Both the position numbers and the translations under genes were made by a program. A stretch of 64,000 nucleotides of DNA from Cinclus cinclus (taxonomy: Eukaryota; Chordata; Aves; Passeriformes; Cinclidae): assembly GCF_963662255.1 (NCBI RefSeq), contig NC_085047.1, forward strand, positions 16,437,424 through 16,501,423, written 5' to 3'. This document shows positions 40,901-55,090 of the stretch, in pieces (the first letter of the stretch is position 1; every line of letters starts with the position of its first letter). The notes under the pieces were generated by a model. That model did not search any database and had not been told where the DNA came from. It saw only the letters and a program-made list of their open reading frames with translations.

Positions 40901-43900
40901 CTGAACAAATCACACAAGAGGGCAATGCCTGCAACATGCTCATCCTGGTTTTTTCATCCAATATTTAGTTTTGATTTCCTGTTGCTGAGAGACACATTTG
41001 TATTTCAATAAATGCCCATGGTTTTTAAGTACTAATCTCTTATAGTCTAGGAAGTCACAAGGGTGATGTGTCAGACTATTTCATATTTTAAAAAAATAAC
41101 CAGAAATTGGCATGCTTATTTAATGCCAGTGAAAAACACTGCCCCTCAAGGACAAGGCAGTTTATTGTATTTCCCCTCAGAGCAAGTCCCAACCTGCAGC
41201 TCCATTTCTTCGTATTTCCCTAGGCCAACACACTATTTTTGGAAAGTAGCCATCATTCCTGGCAGATTAAAAAAATCACGTTCTAATTGTGTCACTGTAA
41301 AATGCTGGGGGCAGGGTTGTTGTGGGTGGGTTTTCATTTTGTTTGTGGCTTTTTTTCCTATTCAAAGTTTTTCTAAAAACAACAGCAAGTCCTGTACCTG
41401 CATCACTGCATTAAAGAAACATGTATTCCCCAAGTTACTAAGTCCTTTCACAGTGACTTCTCCATTAGCAGTTGAATGAGAATTTTCTTCTTTTTGTGAA
41501 TCTTCTTTTTCTTGCTCATTTTTGCTGTCTTTTTCTACTTTTTTATTTTCAACTTTTTTGTTCTCTTGTTTTTCTGCTGAAATAGTAAGAACATACCACA
41601 TATTAACATAGTTATAAGGTATAGGCTAGGAAAGATTATTACAGCCAGCAGCAATCTATGATGTTTAGAACTTATATATGTGATAATTAATTCTTGAATT
41701 TTTAAATATAAAGCAACTGGTTTAGGTTCTTAAATAGTCTAGGTAACAGAAGTTAAAAAGCAAACAGAACAAAACAACAAAAACAACGAATCATGAACCC
41801 CCTGAAATGCCATTTCAAATCAGCCAGCAAATTAAACATCTCTTGGCCCACAAGCCATTCATGCAAACATCCTCTGAAATTCTTCAAGTGTTACCTCTAA
41901 TTTTATTCCTGTCAAAATCATCTACGTGAGGGCTTTCTACAACATCCAAGGCTCCCACTATCAAAGCATTCTCATTCATTTCATGTACTTAAACAGATGA
42001 TACTGAAGGTTTACAGTCTTCAAGACTAGTTAAAAATACTTTTTCCCAAAATTATTTCGGTGTATTGCTGAAAATTTCAATGGCCTGTTTAATAAAGCTG
42101 TAAGGGAGTTCCAGGCAGCTTCCAAAATAACACCCACACTGGTTCTGCCAATTTGGCAGTCAGCTATTGATTGGGTTTCTGGTAAATAGGGCTGAGAGCT
42201 AATACTAACTTTAAAGTCAAGTAAAAAAAGTTCAGAGAAAGCAAGAAAAACAGACAATACAATCTTAGGACAAGAAACAGATGGACAACAACATACAGAA
42301 CACATTAGACAAGCAACAACTGCACCCAGGTATTCACTGGTTTTCCAGTTCAAACCCAAGAAGAAAATTTTGGCAACTGATATGAAGTTCAACTGTGTGT
42401 CTGGGAAAGACTGACCGCTCAAAAAACCTCTGCTCCCTGTGGGAAAACCTCAGCTGCTTTCTGAAAAAATTGAATTCAGAGACATCCACGTGGCATTGCT
42501 GCATGTTTGTGTTCCATTTCCCACAGGGCCTGTGATTTCAATCAAGTGTTGGAATTTCTGACAGTCATTTATTATACCATTTATTTTCAGATGCAAATTC
42601 TTCCAATTTTTCTAGTGGAAATGCCTTGTACCAAACCAGTTTTGCCATTATGGAAACTAGGGTTTTTTTGCTGGGTTTGTTCTCTTTTAAATAATTGTAT
42701 TTTTCAGACAGACTGCAGGCTGAAAACAGTACTTCAGAGTTCTAAGAGCACTGCAGCTGCCTATACTAAATGTACAGACCCAGTCAGTGACAAAACCTCT
42801 ATATACTACTCCTTCCATTAGGGTATGTGCTGCATCAGCTGGAGATTTAGTCATTCCTGATACATTCACAAATACCCACAAAAAGACTTTAAAAAAAATC
42901 AAATCAAATTATCCTTAAGCAATTTTTCTTTAGATCTCAAGACAGACTGAGCAACACTGATGAATAAACACAGCACCCTAAGTACTGCAAGTCAAATGCC
43001 TATTCACAGAAAAACTGAATGTCACATTTTTAAAACAGTCACAGTAAAATCGCCTTTTTTCCTTCCTATTCTTTTGTGTCTTGTCTGTAAAAGTTGAGGG
43101 GATGTTGAGCAAAATCCTGATGTTAATTATGCTATCAGAATTGTGACAAAGAAGATAAAAAAGGGAGAAATTAGTTTTCCTCTTCACGATAAAGTGCTAA
43201 ATCTAATTTAGTGTAAATTCTGAAATTACAGTACTGTCTCCAACACTTAGGAGATGTTCTAATTTACTTTATCTATACTGTAATTACTTACCTGCATGTA
43301 ATGAGTCAATACCAACTTGTTTTCTAACAAAATCCACAGTCTGGCCCAAAAGTGTTGAAGTTTTATAAGGAACTTCATTATCACATGGGTAGCACCTGTC
43401 TCCGCCGCCCCCAAAAGAAAACAATTAATCCTATTTTTTTTCTATTATTAAAAAATCCTAAACTATTTACTTATTTCATTACACAAAGTTATAAAATTAC
43501 AAGGTTTAGTGTAAGATTTGCAAATCTTAGAGAAGAATTCAATCTACTTAGCACAAAAATAAAACACTTAAAAGTTATCTTTAGTAAATTATTTTGGTGA
43601 CTGACAGTTGCAATTTACAAGTATAAATTAGACTTATAAAATATGTGCTTCCTGCTGCAAGAAAAAGAAAAGCTTGGAAAATTTTGCCAAAAATTGAGAA
43701 ACAAAGATACCAAGACCAAAAGGAAATGACTTATACATATTACAGCATGGAAAAATATTTTGAATATTCTAGCCAAGCAAATACTTAATTGTATTTAATA
43801 ACCTGCTTTAGAGAAAATTGTGGGAGAAGCTGCAGTCATAAAGACTTCAGAAGGGTAAAACCCTGACAGAACAAAAACAGTGTTTTTGTTCTGAAGGAGT

Positions 43901-46900
43901 TTTTGTTTCTGAAGGAGTTTTATATGTACCAATTTTGTAGTTCCACCCAATCAATTCTTTGAAGAAGCAAAAGGTACTGATACTTCTGCATTTGGGAAAA
44001 CACCAATTACAGTTCTTAGGCAGACTTCAGGATTATAGTAAGTCAGACTCAATTTTCTGATATTAAAAGCAGAGGTCTGCAGCCAAGTGTTTCCCCAAAT
44101 CTCTAGCATCCTTGGCATTAGCTATAGTCATCACATTTCCTCATATCTCATTAAAAAAATTGGCTCAGCTTTTGGATCCCTGATTGTTTATCTATTGTCT
44201 ATCTGGTCAATCATAAAAATAGACATTCTCACTCCTGCAATAACAAAGGATAGTTACTTCCATGGTTTATTTTCACACCATAACCTTCTTCCTGTCAAAA
44301 AAAAATTGTAGCAACCTTGAAAGAATCAAGGGATTGGAAAATGTTTTGTTAGTGATGGCTGTTTGACCAGCAGCGAAAATTATTATAACAGCACTTGTAA
44401 ACCCATAAGAGCAGAACTTAGTGAATTCCTAGAACTCTTTCTTCTCCAAAACATGTCTTTAAACACTTGATAGGTATTATTTATATCAAATTTGAGCCAC
44501 ATGTGCACGCATACCACAGCGAGATTTGGTCACACATTCATGTAACTAATAAAGGCAAAACCAGTTTTAATCAGAATTTTTCTACTAGGCCCACTGTGAA
44601 ATATAGTTCTTGACTGTGGGTTTGATTTATAACTAATGTATAGCCAATACATCAACCTTTGAATAATTTCTTGGGCAAGTTTGTACAATCAAGAAATTCT
44701 AGAACAAAGCCAAAACATCTTACTTTGACAGCTTCCTCTCATTTGCAAATATTTTGATTAAAAGACAGGGAAAATAGAGCACTTCAAACCCACAATTTTA
44801 ACACTAATCTAAATTCACAAAGAAAAGTTCACTAGTTCATTACTAATAATATTACTAATTATGCCCATTTCCATTCTAGAATTCATTAAAGTAGTGATCA
44901 TTACACATAAGTTCCAAGTATGATCAAATAAATAGTTATATAAAATGAACATAATGACAGATACTAAGTTGCAAAACCATGTTACTAAGCAAAACAAAAA
45001 TTCTTTATGGTCAAGTACAGTATTTCTATATAGCACAGATTAGAAAATTAGGGTTCCCCCTTTTATATATATATATAATGGTATAATTACTTTTGAGAGA
45101 AGCAAAAACTACCAGGGACATGGATTTTGTATTACTTGGTCCAGTAGCATCACATAATTCTAGTTGTACTTCCTGTCTATATGTGGTATTAAAAAATCCT
45201 TTTACCGAGGAGATAAAAGTTAGGTTGTCACTAAGTGTACATCAGAAAGAACCTTCTCTCAAGGTCAAAACTTAAGATTTAGAGCTACAGATCAACATTT
45301 GTTTCCATGTGTCAGTATTCTGACCGAGTAAAAGCAGTAAAATATGAAGTCAACCACATCTACTAGTTGGTCAAGTTAAACCTTAATTATGAAAATTTTC
45401 TACTCATATGTTTTACAAGAAAATAACACTTACTCTGCAAATCTCAGCAAAGACTGCTGGAAATTACATGTTTGGAAATACTTTAATATCTGCCTAGAGA
45501 AAAACCTCAGAATTCACAAAGAAAGGACAAATAATATTCCAGCCTCAGTTGCCCTCCAGCTCTGTCTTGTGCTGCCTGACAAACTCACCACACACTCCAG
45601 TTGTCCAAACTGAGAACCAAAGAGTGGGGATCTGATCTTGGTGTTTTATAATGCTTTAAAGCATGCTGGTCTGGAGAACTTCTGTCACAGCCCTACAATA
45701 TTGATAACCACAAGTGTCACAAAATCCATTTGACTGTCAATGAAACATAAAGTCAGAGTAAAAACAAAGTATTACAATCAAAACTGTTCAATTAGGTTCA
45801 ACTAATTGGGACCAACAGATGGCTATCAATTTCAAAATACTTGTTTCTGCAGATGGATAATTTACTGGGTGCGGAATAAAGCTGTTATGGGACTGAACAT
45901 GTAATGAACAAATTCCAGTCTGAACAACTGAAAGAATGAAACAGACCCAAAACCTCTTCAGCATGCAGATTTCTAAATTTCACGAACTAACATGAGCATT
46001 AAGATCTTGCAAAAAACAAACAAAAAAATCACAGATTAGGTGCATTTCAATTTTCTCAGCAAAATGATTCAAACTTTCCAGGAAAACCAGCCCTCAAGAT
46101 ACTGTTTTAGCCTTAAGCCTGCTAAATGCCTCTGTGCCATCTTCCAAGTACTTCATTTGACATTTTTAAATCACACTCTACAGTATATAAAGTCATCTAG
46201 GTACCACCATCTTTAAAAAGGAGGGAATATAAGAGTTTAATTAGAAACTCTCTTGTTCCGCTGTATTACGAGACACTGAAAGGTATTAAGACAAATTAAC
46301 AACAAAAGAGATACCCTATGGCCACATTTTAGGCATAACCATATCGAAGTGCCTTCAGTCTCCTCCTCCTCCTCCTCAGCCTTCTCTTGTGTCTTACTGT
46401 CTGCCTTGCAGTCCTGACAAACACGCCATTCCACATTCTGCAGTGCCTTTCTCACATGCCCTTGGTCCAGTCCTTTACGAATATGCTTGCACACAGGTTC
46501 TACAAATTAAAAAGGACAAGAAAGATGTAGGTAGGCTAACAAATGCAAGCATTGAAGACACAAGCAGCAATCCAGAAACTAGGATAGTCTTTCTAGAGCC
46601 AAAGAAACACTGACAATTAATCAGAATATCAGAAAGAAACCTTTTGTTACCACCATTCAAAATCTGGGTGTACTGTTGTTGCATCCTAGACTTCACTTTG
46701 AGAATTTTTTATTGCTCAAGATAATGTGACAGCTCTGAATCCATCTTTGCTCAAGAAAGAATACAGCCTCAAGATCACAAACTTCTATTGGCATAAACTG
46801 AAATTGGTGCTAGTTTTTGCACCTACAGGTCTGTTCCTGTCCAAGATTGCAGTATTTTATCAAAGTGCAAATGCTAGCCTTTCTGAAATACATACGCTTC

Positions 46901-48193
46901 ATCTACAACCTAAAAACTGTAATTTAAAAAACAAACAAAAAAAAAATCTATATAATGGCAGCTCCTGTTACAGTGGAATTATTCACCATGATCAGTCTTA
47001 GTTTCATTTGTAGCTTTACAAGTCTTTGGCATAGTAAGATAACCTATTTACAGGCAAAAAAAATGAGATGCCAGCAGCAGGTAGAACATAACTGATCTCT
47101 TTGCAGGAGAAAAAGAGGAACACTTACAGTAGACATTGACCCTGCCTTCAGGAAACAAAAAAGCCCAAACACCCCCAAGAGCCAAACCAGACAAAAGCAG
47201 TTAAAAAAGGCATCCATTAGAGACAGAAGCTAACACAAGAAGCCCAGAACAACCAGGATAACAAAGCAGAGTGGACTTAAACAGGAAATTAATTATTTTA
47301 TCAGGAAATTTATACAAACCACCACACCATCCCACTAATCCTCCTCAAACTCTAAGTGCTCTCTCTCCCAACTATATTAATCTAGTTCAACTCACTTCCC
47401 CAGCTGGGATCAACAAAAAAAGATGAGAAAGACACAATTTGTGACTGGAAGATAAGGTGGTAGAAGAGAATGCAACACAACACCAGTAAAAACAAAAGCT
47501 ACAATAACCAGGGTAAACAAGACAAAAAAAAAAAAAACAAAAAAAAAAACCAGCAGAACAGCACAGGTGAGATCCAGTGGAGCTAGGAGAATAAAACTTA
47601 CTATGTGGGATTAGGAACTATTAGGAACAGAAGAACAAAAAGGTTTTAACCAAAATACACTATGAGAGCTGCAGTTTCCACATTAAATACCAAATTAGCT
47701 GCTAGAATAAAGGCAAACTGCTTCACAAATTTATTTTAGTCACAGTTTTTACTGCTAAAGCAAGAATCTGCTGCAACAAACTTTTCATTAGGAAAATGCA
47801 ATTTAAGCTTGGCAGCTGACTCCACAAACCCTTTATATTCTGAGTAATTTTACACAATCTGTATCAATAAAGAACTATGGGCTTGAGTTTCCTGAAAAAC
47901 CAGAAACTAATCTCAGTTTTCAAGACAGGATTATTATTTTCTAGCATACTTAGAAAAGTCACGACAACAATATTTCTTGCTAGACTTGAGTTTCAATTAA
48001 AAATCCAGATTTTGTAAATGAGACTTTAAAGCCAGTGGCTAGTGTGAAGGCCTTTTAATGTTCATCAGTTTTCAAGCCTTCTTTGAGGTTAAAATAAATA
48101 TTAAGTCCACAGACTTCTCCCAGGAAACATACTCGGTATATCTGGAGACTCATCAGACTGTGCAGTTTTGCCTTTGATGCGTTTCTTCCCCAT
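31992..48193 (-). CDS. USP16: ubiquitin carboxyl-terminal hydrolase 16 (USP16)
   Basis: A cysteine deubiquitinase known in mammals for histone H2A and ribosomal substrates. Coding exons, 5' to 3' on the minus strand: 48193-48133, 46499-46315, 45692-45589, 43395-43292, 41576-41398, 40707-40615, 39966-39836, 39496-39409, 38875-38797, 37941-37850, 37125-37069, 36222-36055, 35470-34801, 34532-34438, 33241-33155, 32898-32745, 32116-31992. All frames join, giving 823 residues, the human length. The N-terminal ZnF-UBP spans about 24-140 (C24-K-H26, LCLKC, H-A-L-K-H, W-C-Y-P-C). The Cys box LGNTCFF has the nucleophile at C204. The His box [12 protein letters not shown] has the catalytic H758. A Lys-rich then acidic, low-complexity insert (about 392-650) splits the catalytic domain. 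The ATG lies in exon 2 of the transcript; exon 1 is noncoding. Confidence 0.96.
32190..32630 (-). mobile_element. CR1: CR1 LINE fragment in last USP16 intron
   Basis: Reversed CR1 on the plus-strand scale: 'gagaatcattgagttgg', 'acctccaagatcgagtcc', 'ctccagggatggggatgtc' and 'ttctccaggctgagccctcc'. Confidence 0.85.
32636..32710 (+). mobile_element. CR1: CR1 3' tip, opposite orientation to its neighbour
   Basis: 'ccatggcaggaggttgaaac', 'ggccccttccaacccaaac' and 'tttcgtgattctg' form a forward CR1 3' end. It directly abuts the reversed copy, making an inverted pair 35 bases from the USP16 exon 17 donor. Confidence 0.75.
41577..43291 (-). other. USP16: USP16 intron 5, nothing recognised
   Basis: 1.7 kb without recognised repeats, RNA genes or coding frames. 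Short open frames on both strands show no family resemblance. Confidence 0.5.
43396..45588 (-). other. USP16: USP16 intron 4, nothing recognised
   Basis: 2.2 kb of AT-rich intron with a short TA tract near 45,064-45,078. It contains no recognised gene or CR1 copy. Confidence 0.5.
46500..48132 (-). other. USP16: USP16 intron 2
   Basis: AT-rich, with A runs around 46,930 and 47,525-47,550. No gene or clear transposon was recognised. Confidence 0.5.
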
Positions 48194-48214
48194 CTTTGTT
48201 GTCTGTAATTGTTC

Positions 48215-50114
48215 CTAAAGGGAACAGTGACCTAACAAAGAAAAACAGTAAGATCAGAAAGCAGTTTTAGTTTTCCTTGTTCATTGCTACACAAGTTATT
48301 TCTATAGCCAAGCTGTCCCTTGAGGAGAATTAACTTGCTTTAACGTGACATTTTCAGAACAAAATATTAATTACATTTCAACATGAAAAAAATTATAACT
48401 GTTGTACAGACAAGGGCACTGTGCAAATTACAAAACCCAAATTATTTAAAATGTTAAATCAAAAGCATTGCAGAAAATAACAAGATTGGAAACTTCAGTA
48501 TCAAAAAATCCTATAAACCTTAAGGACTTTAACAAACACCATAGGGATTTTACGAAAAAGAATTGGTTTTGTCCTAATTAAATCTTGGAGCATTTTCAAT
48601 CTCTTCATTTTGTTTACTGCGAATTCCTCGTGTCTTTGATGAAGTCTGACACATGTAAAGTACTTTTAACACATCTGAAAATATACAGACAATGAGAAGT
48701 CTGATTTTTCAATTTCTTTACTGGAGAAGATTTACGTTTACTGGGGAAGATTTATCTTTACCTTCCCCACACAACAAGCAAATAATTCAGATGGGTGTGT
48801 TATATACTATACCTGTGGACCCCTTTCAACAAGAGTGATCTACTACTACAGAGTCCTAAGCTAAGTGCTTGGCTTCAGACAGGTGGCTACTACACATGAG
48901 CTAGAACACTTTTGGTTTCTAGTAGGTTGCTTCTGTACCTTACCTGACAAAAGGTCATTCAAAGATCTCAGGTAAACCTAAAAGTCAACGAATGTTGTAC
49001 AATAAAAACAAGGAAGCTAAAAGGGTTCAAAATCAAGTCTCTGCAATCTTTGCAGGCTAGCTTAACTCTGCTGTTCACCCTTCATGTAAGCACAACCAGC
49101 ACTAAATCTATATCAATTCATCTTTCCAAATCCATTTCTTTGCTCGTACTTGGCAGCACACCAGTTCCAGAGCACAACTGGCTGCTTGGAGCTGCCACGG
49201 ACAAAAAAATAGGCCCGCACTAAGAGAATCAGAGAGAAAAACAAAGCCGGGGAGAGCTTTAGGCATGATACTCACAGAGGACATTCTGTATGAAAAGCCA
49301 TTTTACAAACACGAGCATGTTCGCATGAGCATGCTCTCAGAGCAGCACCCAGTTGGTGACGGCTGCCTGGCAGTCACTTCATCGACAGCAGAATTACCAA
49401 CTTTTGCAACTCAGCGTTCAGCTTGTTCAGAAAAAAGGTAACTGTTGATCCAACAACCTTCCTCTACAGCACGTTTTTTTGCAAAAAGCTGCAGCGCTTG
49501 ATCTTGTATGAGCAACTTTTAATTAACGAAATCCTTTCCAAATTGTCCTTGTTTCTGCCGGGAAGGCAGGACGGCATCAACACGTGAGGCTGTTAATTTA
49601 AGCCACGCTGTGCCTGGGCAGACTTGTCCGACAGGCTCTACACCAGCCTTTCCAGGCCACAGCCCTCACGAGGAAATGCACAGCCGAAACGACTTAAGAA
49701 TTTTATATCTTCCTTTTACAATAAGACAGAGCGGTCTGTAAACGACCAAACGCGCACCTGCGTTTGCCTGACAGCCTGAAAAAAAAAAAAAAAACGCAGA
49801 GCCCCGCTCGGGGAACCCCCGGGGAGCGGAGGGCAGCGCGCCTCACGCCGCCGCCAGCCCGCACCTCCCGTCCCTCCCCGGGCAGCAGGTGAACCCCGGA
49901 CGGGCCCGGGCCTGGGCCGCCCCCGTGACCCGGCCTCGCTGGCTTCCGATTGGACCGCGCCATGACTGACAGCTGCCACAGCCAATCGGGAGCCCGGCAC
50001 CTCCCCGCCAGAGCGGCGGCTGCAGCGCACCGGCGGAGCGAGTCCCGGACTGGGAGGAGAGTGGCCGCGGCGGTAGGAGCGCGGCGGCGGCCCCGGAGGG
50101 CTCCTGTCCCTCAC
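48215..50114 (-). other. USP16: USP16 intron 1 (in the 5' UTR)
   Basis: It lies between the noncoding first exon (donor after 50,115, in gtgagg context on the minus strand) and the exon holding the ATG (acceptor tttag at 48,215). The left part is AT-rich and the right part is CpG island containing two CCAAT-type motifs (49,949-49,953 and 49,982-49,986). Confidence 0.6.
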
Positions 50115-50335
50115 CTTCCGGTGCGGCGGGGCGAGCAACTTGGTGGCGCATGACTCCGCCAGACGGGACAGACCTCTCACCTCAATCACCGGCGGCGGTC
50201 ACCGACTGCCATGCGCGCTTCCCACGCGCTGCATTGTGGGGCCGTGACCGGGGGTGGGGCGCAGGACGTCAACGCGCATGCGCAGACGCCACAGCGGCTC
50301 GCTTTTCCCTCCTCTTTTCTCTGAGGGCCGCGGGG
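49795..50335. promoter_or_regulatory. bidirectional CpG-island promoter USP16/RWDD2B
   Basis: A CpG-dense block between the divergent genes. USP16 exon 1 ends at a donor at 50,115/50,114 on the minus strand. RWDD2B coding begins 0.65 kb to the right. A perfect palindromic GCGCATGCGC at 50,274-50,283, flanked to make CGCGCATGCGCA, is the NRF1 consensus and lies between the two inferred starts. No TATA box is evident. Confidence 0.75.
50274..50283. promoter_or_regulatory. NRF1-type site GCGCATGCGC
   Basis: A perfect palindrome matching the NRF1 consensus, a common feature of TATA-less bidirectional housekeeping promoters. Binding is inferred. Confidence 0.65.
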
Positions 50336-50456
50336 CTTGTTCATTACTATTAATATCCATTGAGCCTTCACCTTCCTCGTCAGGGGAAGTAGAGGGGCAG
50401 GCACTCTCTGGCGACCAGTGACAGCACCCGAGGGCAGGATATGAAGCTGTGTCAGG

Positions 50457-50697
50457 GGAGGTTTAAGGTTGGATATTTAAAAAAAAAAGGTTCTTCCCCC
50501 TAGGTGGTGGTTGGGAGCTGAACAGTCTCCCTGGGAAAGTGGTCACTGTCCCGGCCTGGCAGAACTCAAGAAGCGTTTGGACAATGCTTTTCAGGCACAC
50601 GGTGTGATTTGTGATTGTCCTGTGCAGAGCCAGAAGTCCGACTCCATGATCCTTGTGAGTTCCTTCTAACACAGCATATTCTGTTATTCTGTAACAT
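50457..50697 (+). mobile_element. CR1: CR1 LINE 3' end upstream of the RWDD2B coding start
   Basis: Forward CR1 subtype: 'ggttggatatttaaaaaa', 'gaactcaagaagcgtttgg', 'ttgtcctgtgcagagccag', 'gatccttgtgagttccttc' and 'ttctgttattctg'. It lies between the promoter and the exon with the start codon, and ends 61 bases before that exon's acceptor. Confidence 0.8.
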
Positions 50698-50770
50698 GAT
50701 TTGCATAGGAGTAGTTAATGAGCTTTGTCTTCCCTGATTTTCTTTTTTCTTTGCTCAGGGATCAACAGAA

Positions 50771-53555
<2,785 letters not shown>

Positions 53556-54037
53556 AGGGGTTGAAGATCAGCACAGGCCCCAGCACCTGCATTTCTAATT
53601 TAATCCTCATAACAGATTCCTTAGCTTTTCTGCAACATTTGGTCAGAGAGGGGATTAATAATTCATGATTTATGTGATTAATCCAGTTTTCGATGAAAAC
53701 AAATATCCAGTGAAATCCTGAATAATGAAAATGATTATAGGAATGCTTTATGGACTTTCTGGCCTTAAGGAGATTTAGGGTACATTACTATTTAAAATGA
53801 AAGAAAACGTGCTTGATAATCTACTGGACAGTTACAGAACTATAGATGGGTGAACAGATGGAATATGGTGAATGAGTGTACAAATAAGAAAAGACAAAAA
53901 TGTAGTGTGGGTATCTCAGGAGCAAGAACATTATGTTTACATTAATTGTTACTGTTTACATACACTTAATGAAAACTTCTTTAAAAAATGATCTTCTACT
54001 TTCTACCTGAAAGTTTAGTAAGCCATGAGATCAATAT
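53556..54037. other. RWDD2B 3' UTR and intergenic
   Basis: No canonical AATAAA was seen on the plus strand after the RWDD2B stop, so its 3' end is not placed. No other feature was recognised. Confidence 0.4.
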
Positions 54038-54043
54038 TTTATT
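54038..54043 (-). terminator. poly(A) signal AATAAA of minus-strand candidate gene
   Basis: TTTATT on the plus strand. It lies about 70 bases past the stop codon of the candidate exon ending at 54,112. Confidence 0.5.
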
Positions 54044-54111
54044 TAAAAAAGAACAAAGGGAGGGAGCAAGTTTACAAGAGTTACTCATGCTGCTAAGATG
54101 AGCTAGGATGC

Positions 54112-54554
54112 CTACTCTAAGGCATAAGAATTTTCTGTAGGTAAAAGTGTGTGCCGGTAAGATAGATACCACGGTGGCTCCACTACATCTGTTATTTTAT
54201 TTTGTGTAAAAACAGCAGTGTACCAAGGATTGGGCTCCTTTATGGCATGCTCCAAGACTCTGAAACGATCCTCAGCCTTCTGAGTTCGCACGTTTTCAGC
54301 CCTGTAATATGAAGTGCTGAACATAATATTTATGTTGTGTGTGTTTTCGAGTGGGATTTCAACAGAGTTATATCAATGAATGCTAATTTTGTGGCTACTG
54401 TATCTAAACCCCCTGGTAGACATTAGTTCATTTGGATTAAATATTTTTTATTAAGTATTGATTAAATGTTTCTGTACACATCCAGTAAAATCGCTGACGT
54501 TCAGCTCTCTGGTACGGACTCGGAACACCTTTCGTAGCGATACTTCGCAGCCAT
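54112..54554 (-). CDS. candidate small minus-strand gene, function unknown
   Basis: Two exons are proposed: 54554-54529 and 54301-54112, giving 71 residues. The ATG at 54,554 has a good context (GGCATGG). The donor is AG|gtgttc and the acceptor tattacag, and the stop is TAG. Exon 2 reads as ordinary protein (AENVRTQKAEDRF, then a Pro/Trp/Tyr-rich C-terminus with PPWYLSYRHTLL). No signal peptide or membrane segment is visible. An AATAAA follows at 54,043-54,038. An alternative start (ATG at 54,559, another frame) with donor at 54,483/54,482 also joins exon 2 in frame. The upstream sequence abuts the LTN1 CpG island, so it may be divergent from LTN1. I do not recognise the protein. It could also be a pseudogene or chance frame. 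Confidence 0.4.
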
Positions 54555-54664
54555 GCCATTCGACAAGCGTGGGTGAAACTGTTCCCAAATCCAAAGTAAT
54601 CTCGTAAAATCTTGTAAGGTGTTTTTTTTTTGTTTGTTTTTTTTTTTTTTTTCTCTTTAAAGGA

Positions 54665-55090
54665 TGTTGTTAAGGCCGCTCGGGGCAGGTTCACTCCCGC
54701 GCCGCGCGGCCCCGCCCCGGAAGTGTCGCGGTGCCCGCGGTGGGTCCGGCCCGGTCCCGGTCCCGGTGCCGCCGCCATGGGGGGCAAGAACAAGCAGCGA
54801 ACCAAGGGCAACCTGCGGGTGAGCGCGGCCCGCGGGGCCGGGGAGGGTGGCGGGGCCGGGCCAGGCCTCGGGCACTCGGGGTTCCGGCGCCCCGGTTGCC
54901 CCGGGCGGGGGCCGCGGCTCCCAGCGCGGGGCAGCGCGATCTTCGGGCCCGGCTGTGGTAGCTGGGGCCGGGCCCGGGGCCGCCTCTTGGCCTGGGGCGT
55001 GCTTCAGGGGAGTGCGGCTGCTGCTGCTGCTGCTGTGCTGTGCTGTTTGCGCGGAGAGGGGCAGCAGAAGCACTGCGGGTGTGTGTAGAC
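54665..55090 (+). promoter_or_regulatory. LTN1: CpG-island promoter of LTN1
   Basis: GC-rich block around the LTN1 start. CCGGAAGTG at 54,717-54,725, about 50 bases before the ATG, is an ETS/GABP-type site. There is no TATA box. A T-rich tract (54,620-54,653) sits at its left edge. Confidence 0.75.

Noticed and set aside
43396..46314. USP16 ZnF-UBP middle exon initially seemed missing
   Set aside because: It was found at 45,692-45,589 with good splice sites and matching phase, so there is no exon loss.
49703..50404. Multiple open frames in the 50 kb CpG island
   Set aside because: High-GC by-products within the promoter and USP16 intron 1; none matches a family.
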